This document shows positions 45,401 to 57,600 of a DNA stretch of 64,000 nt, one piece after another; positions within the stretch are counted from its first letter, which is position 1; the number at the start of each line of letters is the position of its first letter. Under the pieces are notes generated by a model, which was not told the origin of the DNA, made no database searches, and saw only the letters and a program-made list of their open reading frames with translations. This stretch comes from Antedon mediterranea (lineage: Eukaryota; Echinodermata; Crinoidea; Comatulida; Antedonidae). The DNA lies in assembly GCF_964355755.1 (NCBI RefSeq), contig NC_092679.1, forward strand, positions 2,666,001 through 2,730,000, given 5' to 3'. Both the position numbers and the translations under genes were made by a program.

Positions 45401-48016
45401 TAGTTTGATCTTTGAGCAACCCATGTGTGCAACTTTTTTGCCTCTTCATATTTGCTTTCCCTGATTTTTGTTTAGCCTTTAAAAATCTAAATTTAATTTC
45501 ATCACTGTAACAATTTTTTGCTTACAAGTGAGGCACAACCTGTGGCGTGTGTGTACAGTAGTTTGTGGATGTCTTTTGTGATTAAGCTGGTCCGTCAGGC
45601 CTACTTCTATGAGTTTAGATAGATCAGTGGCATATCGCAGAGGCTTGAGGCCCCTCGTTTAGGAACACCAAGTGGCCCTCCAACATAATTTAATGCCTGT
45701 ATTTCTCTGGATAATACTCAGGGGCCCTCATAAGCTCTGGGATTCCTGGATTTAGCCAGTGAGCACTCATATCCGATAGAGATAGATCCCATGATTGTAT
45801 TTTTGTAATGCAGCTCAAATTAAACTTGGAGATAAAGTTTAAAGCATTTATTACTTACTTTAAGTTATAAAACATAATAATAAATGTCTAAATTGTTTAA
45901 GAAAGGGACATTTATAGACACGCAAGGTGTATTAACTATATGGCTATCTTCTTTAAGAATATAATAAATCAATATGACATTCACTAGCTAGCTAGTCACT
46001 CATCATACAGTAATGAATGCTAAATAATGTTTTTTTGTTAAAAAAAAAGAGAAAATTATTTATATAACAGAAATGTTATAATACTGTATGAATAGAACTT
46101 TTAACCATTACAAGATTATTGATTTGGGGCTCTGTAGGTAAATAAAGTTAAATTGAATTGATAAATTTCAACAGAAAAAATTGTCACTGATTAACTACAG
46201 AGTCCACTAACAAAATGATTGAACTTATACTAGGATTACATCACACAAGTATCTGGCTACGTATCTCCACATAATTTTAAGGAAAGGAAAATTCTGTAAT
46301 ATATTATGTTTACTGTATGACTGTAATGTAACGTTATGTTAAGGGACATGTGAAACACATGTGATGCTGTATCACAGTATTTTCCTATCATACTGGAACA
46401 ATGTAGATCTAAATACCGTAGAGTATCCAGCGAATTGGCTAATTATATAAATATACTTACATTGCCCGATTCAGCCTTCCAGCCCTTTGGAGCATACTTA
46501 GAAAGTTTGTTCTTAGGTTCAAGAAATTCATACTCAATACACGCTATATAAATATAATAAAGTTGTTTATATTAAACCGCTGGAGTGTAACAAAATACTG
46601 AATTTTGTGTTTATCTTATATTATACTGTAGTATTGAACAAGATAACAATTTTGTTTATCTGCATTGCGTGTGTTTGATTCTTTAAATATTTTATATTGA
46701 TTAGAGAACCCCTTCGAAGTGAAGAGAATAAAACAAAACATTGTATTTAACTGCAGTAGAGACAAGACCAGACGTAACATCTCTGTAATATGTAAATTAA
46801 AACTGAGCAGTGGGATGGAGGGAAGGCATGTGGGGCAGTGTGTTGGACGTTGGATAACTGATCGTGTGGTCATGGTTCGAATCCAACTTTCGCCGAATTG
46901 CTTAGTATCCAATAGGCAAGACACTTTACTTACATTTGCCTCTTTTCATAATCATGTATAAAATGGGTACCGGGTTACATCAAGACACAATTTTTGATTA
47001 TGATTACTAGCTGCATTATGGGAGTATGTTTCCAGTTTTTGACCCAAAAAATTAATAATGTCCAGGGCACTGAGAGCTTGCTTATATGCGCTATATAAGG
47101 ATGAACTATTATTATTATTATCAAACTCACTTGACTGTTGACGTGCTATCGCCAGTCCAAAGAGTTGGTCATCTTTAAAGCCAACAAGCGTGCATACTTG
47201 GTCGAACAAATCCTGAACCTTGCATTTCACCTGTACAAATAAAAAGAAACAATGATGAGTTTGTTGATTAAGAACTTTTCAGCCCACATACATAGATTTT
47301 GAACCCCTTGCGCTTTCATGTTTTATTCAACAAATTAATGTCCCATCAGATTAACATTAGGAAACTTTCGGTTTGCAACAATGTGGAACCTCTGTATATT
47401 GTGTCAGTGAATCATCTTGACGGACACTGCCTACTGTATTGTATGTTTATATGTATGTTTATACAACACCCTAAATTTGAGTCTTTAATTTTTAGCGTGT
47501 TGTAGGGGCCAAGTTCAACCTCCAAAAAAACCTTGCCGTTATTACATTAAATCGTAACACCGTGTTATACCGTAGTTCAAATCTCAAGATGCATTACAGT
47601 ATGAATTGATATGAGTTTATAAGGGATTTTAACAAAGGAAGATTTTTTTCGTTTAAAATTTAGTTTCTTCAGTATTGATTTTTAAATATGCTGTTGAGAT
47701 TTGAAAAAAAATTGCTTTAAAATTAAAACTATGCTACAGTATATTTTGCCAAATTATGCCAACATTTGATTAGCGTTAATGTTAAGCTCAGCCTTTCATT
47801 TCACTATTTCTAGTCACCATTAGTTTTTCTAAATCCTGAATCTGCATTGCAATGAATTAGCATAGAAAAAGTAACTAGTTCTTTTCCCTTTCTCATACAC
47901 TTTTGAAAGTAAATTTGAGCACATACCTCAATAGCAATTCTTGATTCTTCCCCATCCAGGAATATAACATTGACATATTTCTGATTTGATGGCAACGGCT
48001 TATGACTGCCATCCAT
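30447..48016 (-). CDS. FRMD6: FRMD6/willin-like FERM-domain protein
   Basis: Fourteen coding exons (minus strand, 5' to 3') join with GT/AG borders and consistent phase: 48016-47927, 47230-47131, 46543-46461, 44724-44645, 39573-39387, 38371-38216, 37878-37813, 34839-34771, 34072-33996, 33559-33462, 32899-32699, 32124-32002, 31581-31448 and 31103-30447. The product is about 706 residues. Residues about 13-330 form a FERM domain matching human FRMD6 exon by exon: KDDQLFGLAIA, WFRVQLYVE, FREEACFVLASYALQADLG, SYILKHVPMMH, INYYTG, SKHLLRL, KKRYRESYI. The tail is Ser/Asn-rich and disordered. FRMD6 is a membrane-cortex scaffold that acts upstream of the Hippo kinases and is related to Drosophila Expanded. 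The start ATG has a strong context (GCCATGG) and an upstream in-frame TGA. The C-terminus (GAQVAISGMS) comes from a tandem repeat. FRMD1 is a close alternative name. Confidence 0.88.
32236..32360 (+). mobile_element. tRNA-derived SINE head
   Basis: A perfect A-box (TGGTCTAAAGG, near 32242) and a B-box-like GGTTCGAGTCA (near 32293) are correctly spaced. It lies antisense in an intron of the FRMD6-like gene. Confidence 0.65.
32960..33360. repeat. repeat-derived intron segment related to 1085-1240
   Basis: It contains the 'gtgttaaaacatat' and 'tgtccccttaatagaggtgt' blocks shared with the ZNF410-like intron. A 127-codon minus-strand open frame spans it, but its phases do not fit the gene. Confidence 0.4.
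33813..33976. mobile_element. MITE, 'tctacactatcaaac' family, full length
   Basis: About 164 bp with TIRs AAAGCTCTGTCTACACTATC and its reverse complement. TA dinucleotides flank both ends. The core is nearly palindromic ('gatgtgcccatatatgg' / 'ccatatttgggcacatcac'). Confidence 0.85.
35534..35757. mobile_element. MITE, same family, with internal amplification
   Basis: The ends match the family, but the core motif 'accatatttgggcatatcact' is repeated about four times in tandem, lengthening the element to about 224 bp. Confidence 0.8.
36561..36704. mobile_element. MITE, same family, full length
   Basis: It starts AAACCTCTGTCTACACTATC and ends GATAGTGTAGACAGAGCTTA. It lies in an intron of the FRMD6-like gene. 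Confidence 0.85.
39169..39331. mobile_element. MITE, same family, opposite orientation
   Basis: It starts AAGCTCTGTCTACACTATC. Its right end is decayed ('gtgtagatagagatt'). Confidence 0.75.
39621..40003. mobile_element. long foldback element (~180-bp arms)
   Basis: The arms start 'tacgggtattgctaaacacc' and end with the reverse complement 'acccgta' at 40003. Matching inner blocks include 'catgtagtgtacaacccact' and 'atgtttgacccc'-type sequence around a centre near 39810. It lies in an intron about 50 bp upstream (in gene direction) of the exon ending at 39573. TA dinucleotides at the ends suggest a TA target. Confidence 0.8.
40371..41937. mobile_element. non-autonomous TIR element with TTAA ends (piggyBac-like)
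   Basis: The left end is TTAAAGGGGGATTCTGGGTT. The right end, reverse complemented, is TTAAAGGGGGGTTCCGGGTT. Each end carries TTAA, the piggyBac target. The 1.57-kb interior has a CpG-bearing stretch ('actcgcgacgacgtcatgta', near 40605) and no transposase ORF. It is inserted in the largest FRMD6-like intron. Confidence 0.65.
43196..43737. repeat. satellite-like array of short palindromes (39-bp unit)
   Basis: The unit 'ctaccatagagatattgt' plus 'aatatctctatgcctacagta' contains a 12-bp-arm palindrome (catagagatatt / aatatctctatg) with a 2-nt centre. About eight units lie in 43436-43737 and one or two in 43196-43258. A non-repeat segment separates the groups. Confidence 0.9.
43259..43437 (-). 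mobile_element. putative retroposon fragment inside the palindrome array
   Basis: On the minus strand it ends 'caataaatattacttact' plus 'tactta', resembling a LINE/SINE 3' tail with a simple repeat. Related 'tatggtagtaggcatagaga' sequence lies on both sides and could be a target duplication or just array units. Confidence 0.4.
44815..44970. mobile_element. MITE, 'tctacactatcaaac' family
   Basis: It starts TATTGTCTACACTATCAAAC and ends GATAATGTAGACAGAGCA. The 'accatatttgggca' core is present twice. Confidence 0.8.
46812..47124 (+). mobile_element. full-length tRNA-derived SINE
   Basis: The B-box GGTTCGAATCC (46874-46884) is perfect. A conserved-looking central part follows ('ggcaagacactttactt', 'aaaatgggtacc'), then a 3' end 'gcgctatataaggatgaac' and an (ATT)n tail. 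It lies in an intron of the FRMD6-like gene, and its tail abuts the donor of the exon at 47131-47230. Confidence 0.75.
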
Positions 48017-48097
48017 GGCAAGCTCGCAGAAATAAAATCCTATTCATATAGTCACATCTCTACAAATTGATGCAGAAGAAATATCACAGAAATTTAC
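48017..48097 (-). other. 5' UTR part of the FRMD6-like second exon
   Basis: An acceptor (ttttttttccag, ending at 48098) precedes 81 bases of leader before the start codon. A TGA is in frame 30 bases upstream of the ATG. A separate upstream non-coding exon is therefore required. Confidence 0.7.
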
Positions 48098-48689
48098 CTG
48101 GAAAAAAAAATTGAAATACTGTTAGTGTTAGTTAGTCAATTAATCTAAACATTCTATATTGAAAAGCAATATTGCTTGAAACATACAGTACAGTAATTTT
48201 GCAAAATTATTCAGTAAGATAAAATAATTAATTTGTTTGTTTTGTCTATTCTATCTACTGTATCCTAAAACTAAGTACATCATGTTTGACACAGTTACAA
48301 TTTACAGGGTAATTAGTTTTCTTCCCCACAAACAAATTAATAAAAAATTGCATTTAAAAAAAGTTAAGTACAGCTATCTGCATACTTAGAATGTGTCCAA
48401 ATACCGTATAAATCCTGTACAAAAGCACAATCAATACTACTGAATATTTATTCAAAACTTGTAAATTTGTTGAATGAAGGCCAAGATGACATTCCAATGC
48501 ATACCACCTGAGAGAGGACAACATCAGGTAAGCTAACCTTAGGTCATGTGATTAACCTATAATCTCCAGATGCTGAAGAATTATGGGATTTATTATGGGA
48601 TGGAAAATTTAGTTCACAAAATCACCCTCAGCAGGAGTAGAATAATATTACTACTTTGGTAGTTTACATTGATTTTAGAGGTTAAAAAA

Positions 48690-48865
48690 TATTATACAAA
48701 TAATGAATGTTTATGAGTGCAATGGTACAAATAATGGCACGAGGTGAATGATGAAAGGTTATATCAACGAGGCAAAGCCGAGTTGATATAACCTTTCATC
48801 ATTCACCAAGTGCCATTATTTGTACCATTACACGAATACAAAACATTCATTATTTGTTTTATATA
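48690..48865. mobile_element. foldback element
   Basis: The arms contain 'aatggtacaaataatggcac' and its reverse complement, with a centre at 'aacgaggcaaagccgagtt'. A half copy occurs at 1422-1492. Confidence 0.75.
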
Positions 48866-50482
48866 ACATCTAAATAACAAACAAAAATGTTTCAAAAAGT
48901 ACTATTTAACGATCGTTGAATAGTGCGTACTATTGCACGCCATGTGACCCACATTCGTCCAATCAAATGACAGGAATTTATTTAGGTGTTATATAATGTG
49001 TATTAATCAAGAAAAATCTACTATCCTTCGGGACACCAATATTCAGGGTATATTATAAAACTACATGACACACCCCAATTAGTAGTATTGAAGGGAAAAC
49101 ATTGTTGGGTCCCCTATCATATTAAAGGGAACACTTTTCTGGGTCTCTTAATAGTTGGTTTTTTTCAAGATACTGGCCTGACATTGACAAACATCAGTGC
49201 AAATATACTATATTTACAGTGCAATAGTCGATAATAAGTCTACCATCCATGATGTAGAATTCTGAATTTATTGTATTTAATTGTACTGGCAGTGGTATTC
49301 ATTTTAACTGAATCTCAATTTTACACAGAGATTTTCATACAAGATATTTGTATCCAATCTCAACAAGATTCTGACCTTCACATTACTTCACAGACAGCTC
49401 AGAAGTGTCAATCAATCATTATCTTGTCTTGTGATTGCTTGACAGTTTTTAAATACTGTTACATTCCAATCAATTAATTCAAAGTGTTAATGGTTTATTT
49501 ATGAACACTGATAACAGTTAAGGTACATTCACAAATGGAAGTAAATAAATTACAGTGCACAGTAGGCCTACCAGGAAAGAGTGAAATCACTATTCCCTAG
49601 TAGCCTACTACTAAAGTACTGTATCATTAGTATGCAAAATAGAGGCTTTAACCCCTAAATTACTGTACCAAATCTATATTCATACTTGTATTAAATCCAA
49701 ACTATCAAGTACATACAGTACCAAGGCAGGGTTTGAAGGTTACAAACAAAATGCCCCTTTTTCACACTATAAAAACGTATTTAGAAAACTCATAAGGAAT
49801 TTTCCTAACTTTGTGGAGAACCTGCCTATAAAAGTCCTGACTACAGGCATAAATGATGATCCAATGTCGCTAAACTTCTATTAAAAACATTGTTTATTTA
49901 TTATTCAGAATACAAAATAAAGAAATCAAATCAATTATTCAATTAACTATAAAATAATATTATGAAACTCTCTAAATACTATATCTCATATGTTTGCGAA
50001 CACTAATCATCTCAACCTCAGAAAAAATTATTTCCAAAACTATGGATTGGAGTAAAGCAAAAACTGTAAAATCATTTGTAAGAATCAATGGTCAGGGTTT
50101 TTATTAACGGATAATAATATTCAAATTACCTTTTCAATCAAGTACAAAAACAGATCCAAGTTTTAGATACTTAGATAATTGCTAACTAGTAGTAGTAGTA
50201 ACTACACATTGTGAATACCGCTAAACAAATTTGATAATTTAAAAAGCATTGTTTGCCGATTGGTAAGGTACTTAATGATGACTTAATGGCCGTAAAGACC
50301 AATAGTGCTATGGTTTTTCACAAACAGTTATTGTTTTGTTATCTTATCAAAAGGACATAAGTACATGTTGAATAGGCAACTTTATCTACATGATAGCAGG
50401 CATTCTTGAAATACCTCACACAGGGAATAGTAAACAAAACAAGTTCAGCATTTACACAGCTTGCATAGCTTAGCTTACCTGT

Positions 50483-50509
50483 ATGCATACTGTATTATAC
50501 AGTATGCAT
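50483..50509. repeat. 27-bp palindrome
   Basis: 'atgcatactgta', a 3-nt centre, and 'tacagtatgcat': perfect 12-bp arms. Confidence 0.8.
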
Positions 50510-51579
50510 AATATAATGCAAAAGAAACCTCTACCAGGGAGTTGTACTCCCTGCCTCTACCAAATCCTACTATGACAAATCATAATCCAAAATATAATAG
50601 AAAATAAGTATGATTTAATATGGTACAATGTTAAGCCTCCCCTTACTCCTGGTTTATTTAAAATAATAAAATCTTCTAATCCTACAATATGTACACATAC
50701 AATTTGACTGGCAATACAGAAAAGTTCAGTTTGCCAGAGACTGTGTATTTTTTTTCATTTTTCATATCCATTTGACCAGCATACTGATTTGAATAAAAAA
50801 ATATATACAAAGTCATAACATAAATTACTGACATTACAAAATAAATACATTTATAAAAGATTTTCCAGGATTGCCCAAAAAGTTTAGCTTTCCATTGGGA
50901 TCCTTTTTTAATACATTAAAATAATAACAATCATCTAAAGAATGAAAAATGCTGAGCAGGCAGGACACAGCTTAATTAAGCAAAAATAGCTGTGACACAA
51001 TTGAGTCAGCTACTCTTATTGATAATACACTATAATAGTTTTTAATAGATTTTTAACAGTTCTTCTATTTGACGCCTGCAACATACCGACACAATGCTAA
51101 TAATGATGTTAGACCGCTTATTAAAACATTTTGGAAACAAGTGGAAAGCTGTTCCACAAATGACCCAGTTCATAGCTATTTGCAGGTAAAAATAGCCTGT
51201 CAACCTTAATTTTCACTATCGCATTCAGATCTACAGAATTTACATTCTGTGCTTGTGAAAACAGACTGAAGTATGTGATAATATCAAAGAATATCAACTC
51301 TATGTAATCTTAGAATCTTCACATTTCAAACATTTGAAGAATCTATACTGTATAGTTTCATCACTTTCAAATTTTATAGACATATTTTATAACATATTAT
51401 TTAATAATAAGACAGTTTAAATGTGGTATTATATTTTTGTATATTCACTAAATTAAGGAGGAACTACTCGGTCAAAAAAATATATTTATATTTATTTTGT
51501 ACTATGTTTAGTGCATATTTGTTCAGTGCATTTAATGACTTAAACAAAATACAGTATCTCTGCTATTTCTCTCTCGCAG

Positions 51580-51600
51580 CACACACACACACACACCACA
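51580..51600. repeat. (CA)n microsatellite
   Basis: A CA run followed by C-rich sequence. Confidence 0.85.
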
Positions 51601-54343
51601 CCCCCACACCCCTGGACACTAAACAGTTAGTACAGAGTACTGTTTAGTACTGGTAGTAGTACGTAGTACAAGTAGTATTAGTAGTATAGAAAATTACCCA
51701 TTGAAGAAACAAAGCATTTCATAATTTATTAATGCCTGTAACTGTTGCAGCTAGCTCATATAATATGAACTTGCCTTTGTTTGCGAGTTGGTCAGATGAC
51801 ATTTTATCCTCGCCTCGTTAAACATTTTACAAAGATTATTGTTTCTCCATCATATCTATCACGTGCTATAGTCATCTGTCTTATGGTTTATTAACATTGT
51901 AGAAAAGAGTGGTAATAACACATGGCTTACGGGGGACAAAGAATGACCAGCAGTGTGTACTAAGATACAAAGATGACACTATCGTTCTTGCTGCTAGCCT
52001 ACACTGTACAATACATCACAAGTGCTACCTAGGCACACACATTTTAATGCTTGCCAGGAATGGGTGGCAGTGGCACTTAAATATAAAAATAATGTTGGGA
52101 GAATTGTTGACAATTGAAAATGTTTGTATGTTTGAAACAATTGAGGGATTAGACTTACAGTAGTAAACTAATTGCTTCATCGTAAAATAATTATACATAC
52201 TAATGTAAAACTACTAGGATCATAAAATAAGGCTTTACACTATTGAGAATCTAATATTTTGCAAGCATTGGGTCACTATTACTGTACCCTACTGTATTTA
52301 TTTAATTAACTACTGCATTTATGCTGTGTAATTCACTGCTTGTGCATATAAATAGTACTTTAGTGATAAAGTATTTTTGTAATCTAAAGTACACATGTTG
52401 AGTAAATAACACTCTGCATTTAGATATACATTTATATAGTAATGGGTAATTTAAAGTTAAAATTGTTCTTCTTGTCTTATACTGTACACATGTGATAAAA
52501 CCTGTTGAAATTCTACTATAGTTAGTACAGAGCAATGTGGGAAATGGTGTGTGCAAACATATATTATATACTATTCTATTATTATTACTCAATGGTATAC
52601 ATATTTAATTAATAATAAAAAATGTTTACTTTAAAATATGATGTAATACTAGAGCTGATCAAATTATTTAAATTCTTTCAAACAAAATAATAGGATAATA
52701 AAATGAAACTAGATCTATTAGAGTAATTACACAATTACCAGTCCTATTAATAAAAATTAATTGTAACCAGTTTATTGAAATTCCAGGAAGATCAGTCAGG
52801 ACGTTTTGTTGTGTTGAAATTGCTCTTAAGCTTTAATACAGGTAGGTTCTGAATGAGAAAAAATGCCTTTGTCTAGTCTTCTGCATACACTATTAAACTA
52901 ACAGACCTAGTGTACTGCTTTACAATACCTTACCATACAAACCCCACATACCAGAACCTGTGGAGTATAATCACACACTTTACAGTATGTGTTTTCACAT
53001 GGAAATTGTGGTGTTATGAAGTGTAACGGTTTCTTTTATGGTCTGAATTCCAAAAGTTGGCCAGTTATCCGGAGGGGTTGTCTGAAAATGGCTTTAACCC
53101 TGTAGATATGTTTCGATAACAAGGCTAAGGGACTGGTCAGTATAGGATTAGCTAGTTAGCACCATAGAAAACATCTATATACAAGTTGACCTTCTTAATT
53201 CTAATAATTCTTAATTCTTTAAATAAACAGTTAGGGTTTTTAAATAAAAAATTAAACATGCATACTGTAGGTCAAAGATCAATGCAGTTCAAGTCTACAG
53301 TATACACTTACTTATAAAATATCTTTTTGGTGATTGATTATATATTTAATAAATATCAACAACTTTAGCGGCACTATCAGTCACATTACGAACCAAAAAT
53401 TTGTCCCAATGTTTTAATATTAAAAAAGAGAAAATAAATGATATAATTGATGATGCTTCGATACACTTATCTAGCTTGCTGTTTATAGTGGTTCAAAATT
53501 CCCAATTATAATACCTTCGACAACCATTTTTTAGACAAATTGAGATAACGAATTAATAGACGCTTACTATATAACTTTACAATAAAATTTAAAGACAAAA
53601 AAGAAGATCGACATTTCGGAAATTGAGATAAAATACCAAAATTCTTAGCTCTCCGCCTCTTTATAAGTGAAATAGTGCAGTCAATCTTTCAACTCATATT
53701 CTCACCATTCAACTTAATACAACTGCATTCATTATGTGTATGTTTGAGGTGCAATATTTATCAATTTCACATTTAAAGTTTATTGTAAACAATTTTATTT
53801 ATATAAATATAAATACAAAATAGGCCTAGGCCTAGTAGGCTAGCTACTTTTACTTTTAGAATATAGTTTTGCTTTAAAAAATATTAATAAAATAGGCTCA
53901 ATAAAAATGAGAAAAGAAAAGACAAAAAAGAATAATATTTATCATTTTAGCAAATGAAAATAGGCAGCATAACAATGGTTAAAAAAAATATTATTTTTAA
54001 TTAATATTAATCCTAGGCCTAAACCTATGTCTGTCTGTGGCATTGTCTTGCACTCTTATTTAGTGTTAAATTAAGCTCTCTCTATCCTAGCTAGGGTAGG
54101 CAGCTAGAGCGGTCCTACAGTATGATGATATAATAATATTAATACAATGCTTTTATAAAGACAGGATGCACTTTAAAAAAAAACAGCAAGAAGAGAATGA
54201 CGAGGTCTACAAAAGGTAAACTAAATGATGACACTTAGCCAGGATGCTGAGCTCCTAAAAAGTCAATTCCACCCACCGCCTGTCTCCTCTCCGCCGCCGA
54301 CGTTTTGCCATTTTCTATGCGCCAAGTGAGAAAGTTGACTTAC

Positions 54344-54460
54344 CGCCGGTGTGTCTGACAGATGTGAAAGACTAACAAGTTTAATCCAAAAGGTGCGTCT
54401 GGTTCAATAAAATCACAATGGGTTCTCCTAATAAAAATATCCGTTATATAAATAATATCC
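54344..54460 (-). other. putative non-coding first exon of the FRMD6-like gene
   Basis: On the minus strand 'cacaccggcg/gtaagt' is a strong donor at 54344/54343. The orientation and the need for an upstream leader exon support it. The 5' limit is a guess. Confidence 0.35.
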
Positions 54461-54669
54461 AAGTAAAAGAGCTTTAGTTACATAATAAGTATAAAGACTG
54501 ATTTTCCACAAGCCAATAAAACCAAATTATCTCTCTCGCACTTGTTATTTGATTGAGAATTTTCGTCGTCTGCTTCAATTCTCACACACTTTTTTATTTT
54601 TTCAACAGATACAACAAGAGAGGGCAGTAGACATAAAAACATTGGCGAAATCTGTGTTTCTTGTGAAGG
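54350..54669. promoter_or_regulatory. putative bidirectional promoter, FRMD6-like / AP4M1
   Basis: The region lies between the AP4M1 start codon at 54670 and the proposed FRMD6-like leader exon. A GC-richer patch with several CpGs lies next to it (54270-54350, 'ctccgccgccgacg'), unusual in this AT-rich window. No TATA box is evident. Inferred from arrangement only. Confidence 0.35.
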
Positions 54670-57600
54670 ATGGAGTGTTTCCATCCGAGAATTTCTACAT
54701 TTTCAATAGTTTCTATGCGAGGAGAAATTCTTGTAAATAAAATTTGTATCCTTTATAAGATGTTGATTTGTGAACACAAAAAATGTTCTGAAATTATTTT
54801 GAAAAAGCTCATTAAAACTCAAAATGTTTTTAGGCCTAGGCCTAGGCTATTTATCATTTTTGGCACACACTGAAGGTGCTTCCCACCATGTCTATCCCTG
54901 TGTATGATTTTGACATATGAGGGGCTTGGCCTAGACCAGGGAGGTGTTATTCCTGCCTAGACCAAAGAAATAATACTATAAGGGTATAACTAAATGTTTT
55001 ACTTGCTTGACACGTCCTACTACTATATCTCAGCCTGAAAGCTGAGACGCATACTGTAGAATCCTGGATAATTCAATATTTATTTTTATAGGCCTCTAGG
55101 CTAGTATATTCACTTCACTAGTTATTTTGGTTTTTTTTAAATAACCATTTTCTTTTAAACATGTCTTAATTATAACATAGATAGTAAAGATGGACCTAGA
55201 AATGATGCAGCATCAATTTTTTTGGATTATGTTAAAAAAACAAAAGACATAGCTCCTGTTTTGGTAAGTATTTTATTGTTCTATCATTGTATGATGTAAA
55301 ATATCACTTGTCAAAGCAATTATTTATTATGTTTTCTTCTTAAATCTCAATATACCATTTATTTGTATTCATTTATGATTATATTTTGTTTTTGCAGGAA
55401 CTTGAAAATTTTAAGTACATTCACATTAAATGTAGTAGTTTATTTTTTGTCCTCACCACAATATCTGAAACATCACCGTTCTTCTATCTAGAACTACTTA
55501 ATAGGTTTGTATATTTCGTTCAGTCCAATAATACAACTGTTACTTTAAATTAATGAAATTCTGGTCATGTGTTTTCAAAATTGTGTTTTTCCAACAGAAA
55601 TATAGTAATGCCTTTCATTTTCAGAATTAAGGGGCTGTGCAAAGATTTCTGTGGTGTAGTCTGTGAAGAAGCAATCTGCTTGAATTTCTCTCTTATTCAT
55701 GAGCTTCTTGATGAAGTTATTGTAAGTATGTCTTCTGGTATAAAGAAGTTTTTTTCATTTTGATTTGACAAATAGAATTATTCTAAAACTCTGTCTACTC
55801 TACAGTATCAAACTATAGTGTGACAAAAAAAGTGTGATGTGCCCAAATAAGGTTGGGATATGCACAAATATGGTAGTGATATGACATCATGTCCATTATA
55901 GGTGCATCACATTTTTCGTCACATAAAATTTGATAGTGTAAACACAGCTTTAGGAGTTTAATTGTATTTGCAAAGGTGCCAACCCACTGTTCACATAACA
56001 CATGTACAAACATACACAAGATGTTTTACACAAATAAAGTTATTGGGAATGAAGTTGTACATTATATTCTCATGAGATCATCATCTGACAGGACTTGAAC
56101 CAAGGAATCAGGAATCAAACCAAATTACATCTAGATAACTTGTTGACTACAGTGACTATTTATCTTTAGGATAAATAAGTTAATAATATTAATTTCAACG
56201 TAGCACCTACTGTAAATTACATCTAGATAACTTGTTGAATACAGTTGACTGTTTATCTTTAGGATGGTGGTGTTCCTCAGCTGATGTCAACCCAGGCCCT
56301 GAAGCCATACATTCAAGGAGAAGCAGTGGCCATCAAGCATGAGAGGCCTAACTCTGCTGTCTTTGGAATCGGTGCTTCACTCGTTAGTATCAAAATAATG
56401 AATGAATATCTTCCTAAGTTTCTGTATGCATTATTGCTATTTTTGTTTTCCTATTATTTCATTCTAATTGTTTATATCTCATTTACATATTTATGCATAG
56501 TAAGTATTGTATTTATAAATGTCTGGCTTTGGAATTATTGTTCATTCCTGATGATGATCAAATAAAGATAAACTCAAGTTTAAAAGCTCTCGTCTTAATA
56601 TTAGGAGGGACTCGTTCTCCGGGAGAGTTATTTTCTTATGGAATGCTCTGCCTACGGATGTAGTTTCATTTGCTTAACCTTAACGTCGCATGGTCCAACC
56701 ACCCGCTGAAGTTTTCACCTTATATTCAATACGATTTTATCGTTAAGAGGGGCTTTTAAGCACTGAGTGCTTCTCCTCGATCCCGTAGACGAAAGTGTAC
56801 GGGAAACAAGTAAGATCGAAACGTTGAATCATGGCTTGCCTCTGGTAATTTTGTGTCAGTTTTATACTATGATACTTAAACATAATCAGTGCATCTATCG
56901 GTCGTCCTATCTTTTTCCTATTATATCTCTGTTAATCTTGGAAACTGTTTTATACATCATTATTTTGTAACATTTAGTTTGGCACCGAGATGTCTTCAGC
57001 ATCGTTGAACTCTGTTGAGAAACCAATAGTTGGGACCAAAGCTGATATGGTATGATATTCCTTTCAAAATTTGATAGTGAATATTGTGACTTTTAAAACA
57101 TATTTTTTAAATATCCAACACCAGTACAAATGCCTAAAATCCATTAATGCAGTAGTAGTGCTATTTTGGCCATGAAAAAATGACAAAAAAACTTAATCAC
57201 AGGCAGATCCAAAGAAAGGCTCCAGCACAATTTACAATGCAAATGTTCAGCTCTTTATTTTACCATTTTTAGACTCCCCCCCCCTCCCTCCTATTTCAAA
57301 ATCCTGTATCTGCCACTGTAGCTTGTCAACCATAGGTTATGATGCCAACTACCAACCTGTTTTGGTTTTTTTGCTGTAGTATTCACATGGTGCAAGGAAC
57401 GAAGTCTATGTTGACTTAATAGAACGTCTCTCAGTCCTTATATCAGCAAATGTAAGTCAGAAAATCATAGCTTTGATCTTCCTATAGCTATTACATCGTA
57501 TGCTTTTTCTAAAAAGTAAACCTCTTGCCAAGAAGATTCCTAAAGCCTAAATTTAAAGGGGTTCAACTTGATTTCACCAACCTAAGAAATATATTGAGCT

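Larger units (their letters stand above)
49000..54250. other. long first intron of the FRMD6-like gene, no coding features
   Basis: AT-rich sequence with scattered microsatellites. I see no exon with a protein-like translation and no RNA gene. Assignment to an intron depends on the proposed first exon near 54344. Confidence 0.4.
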
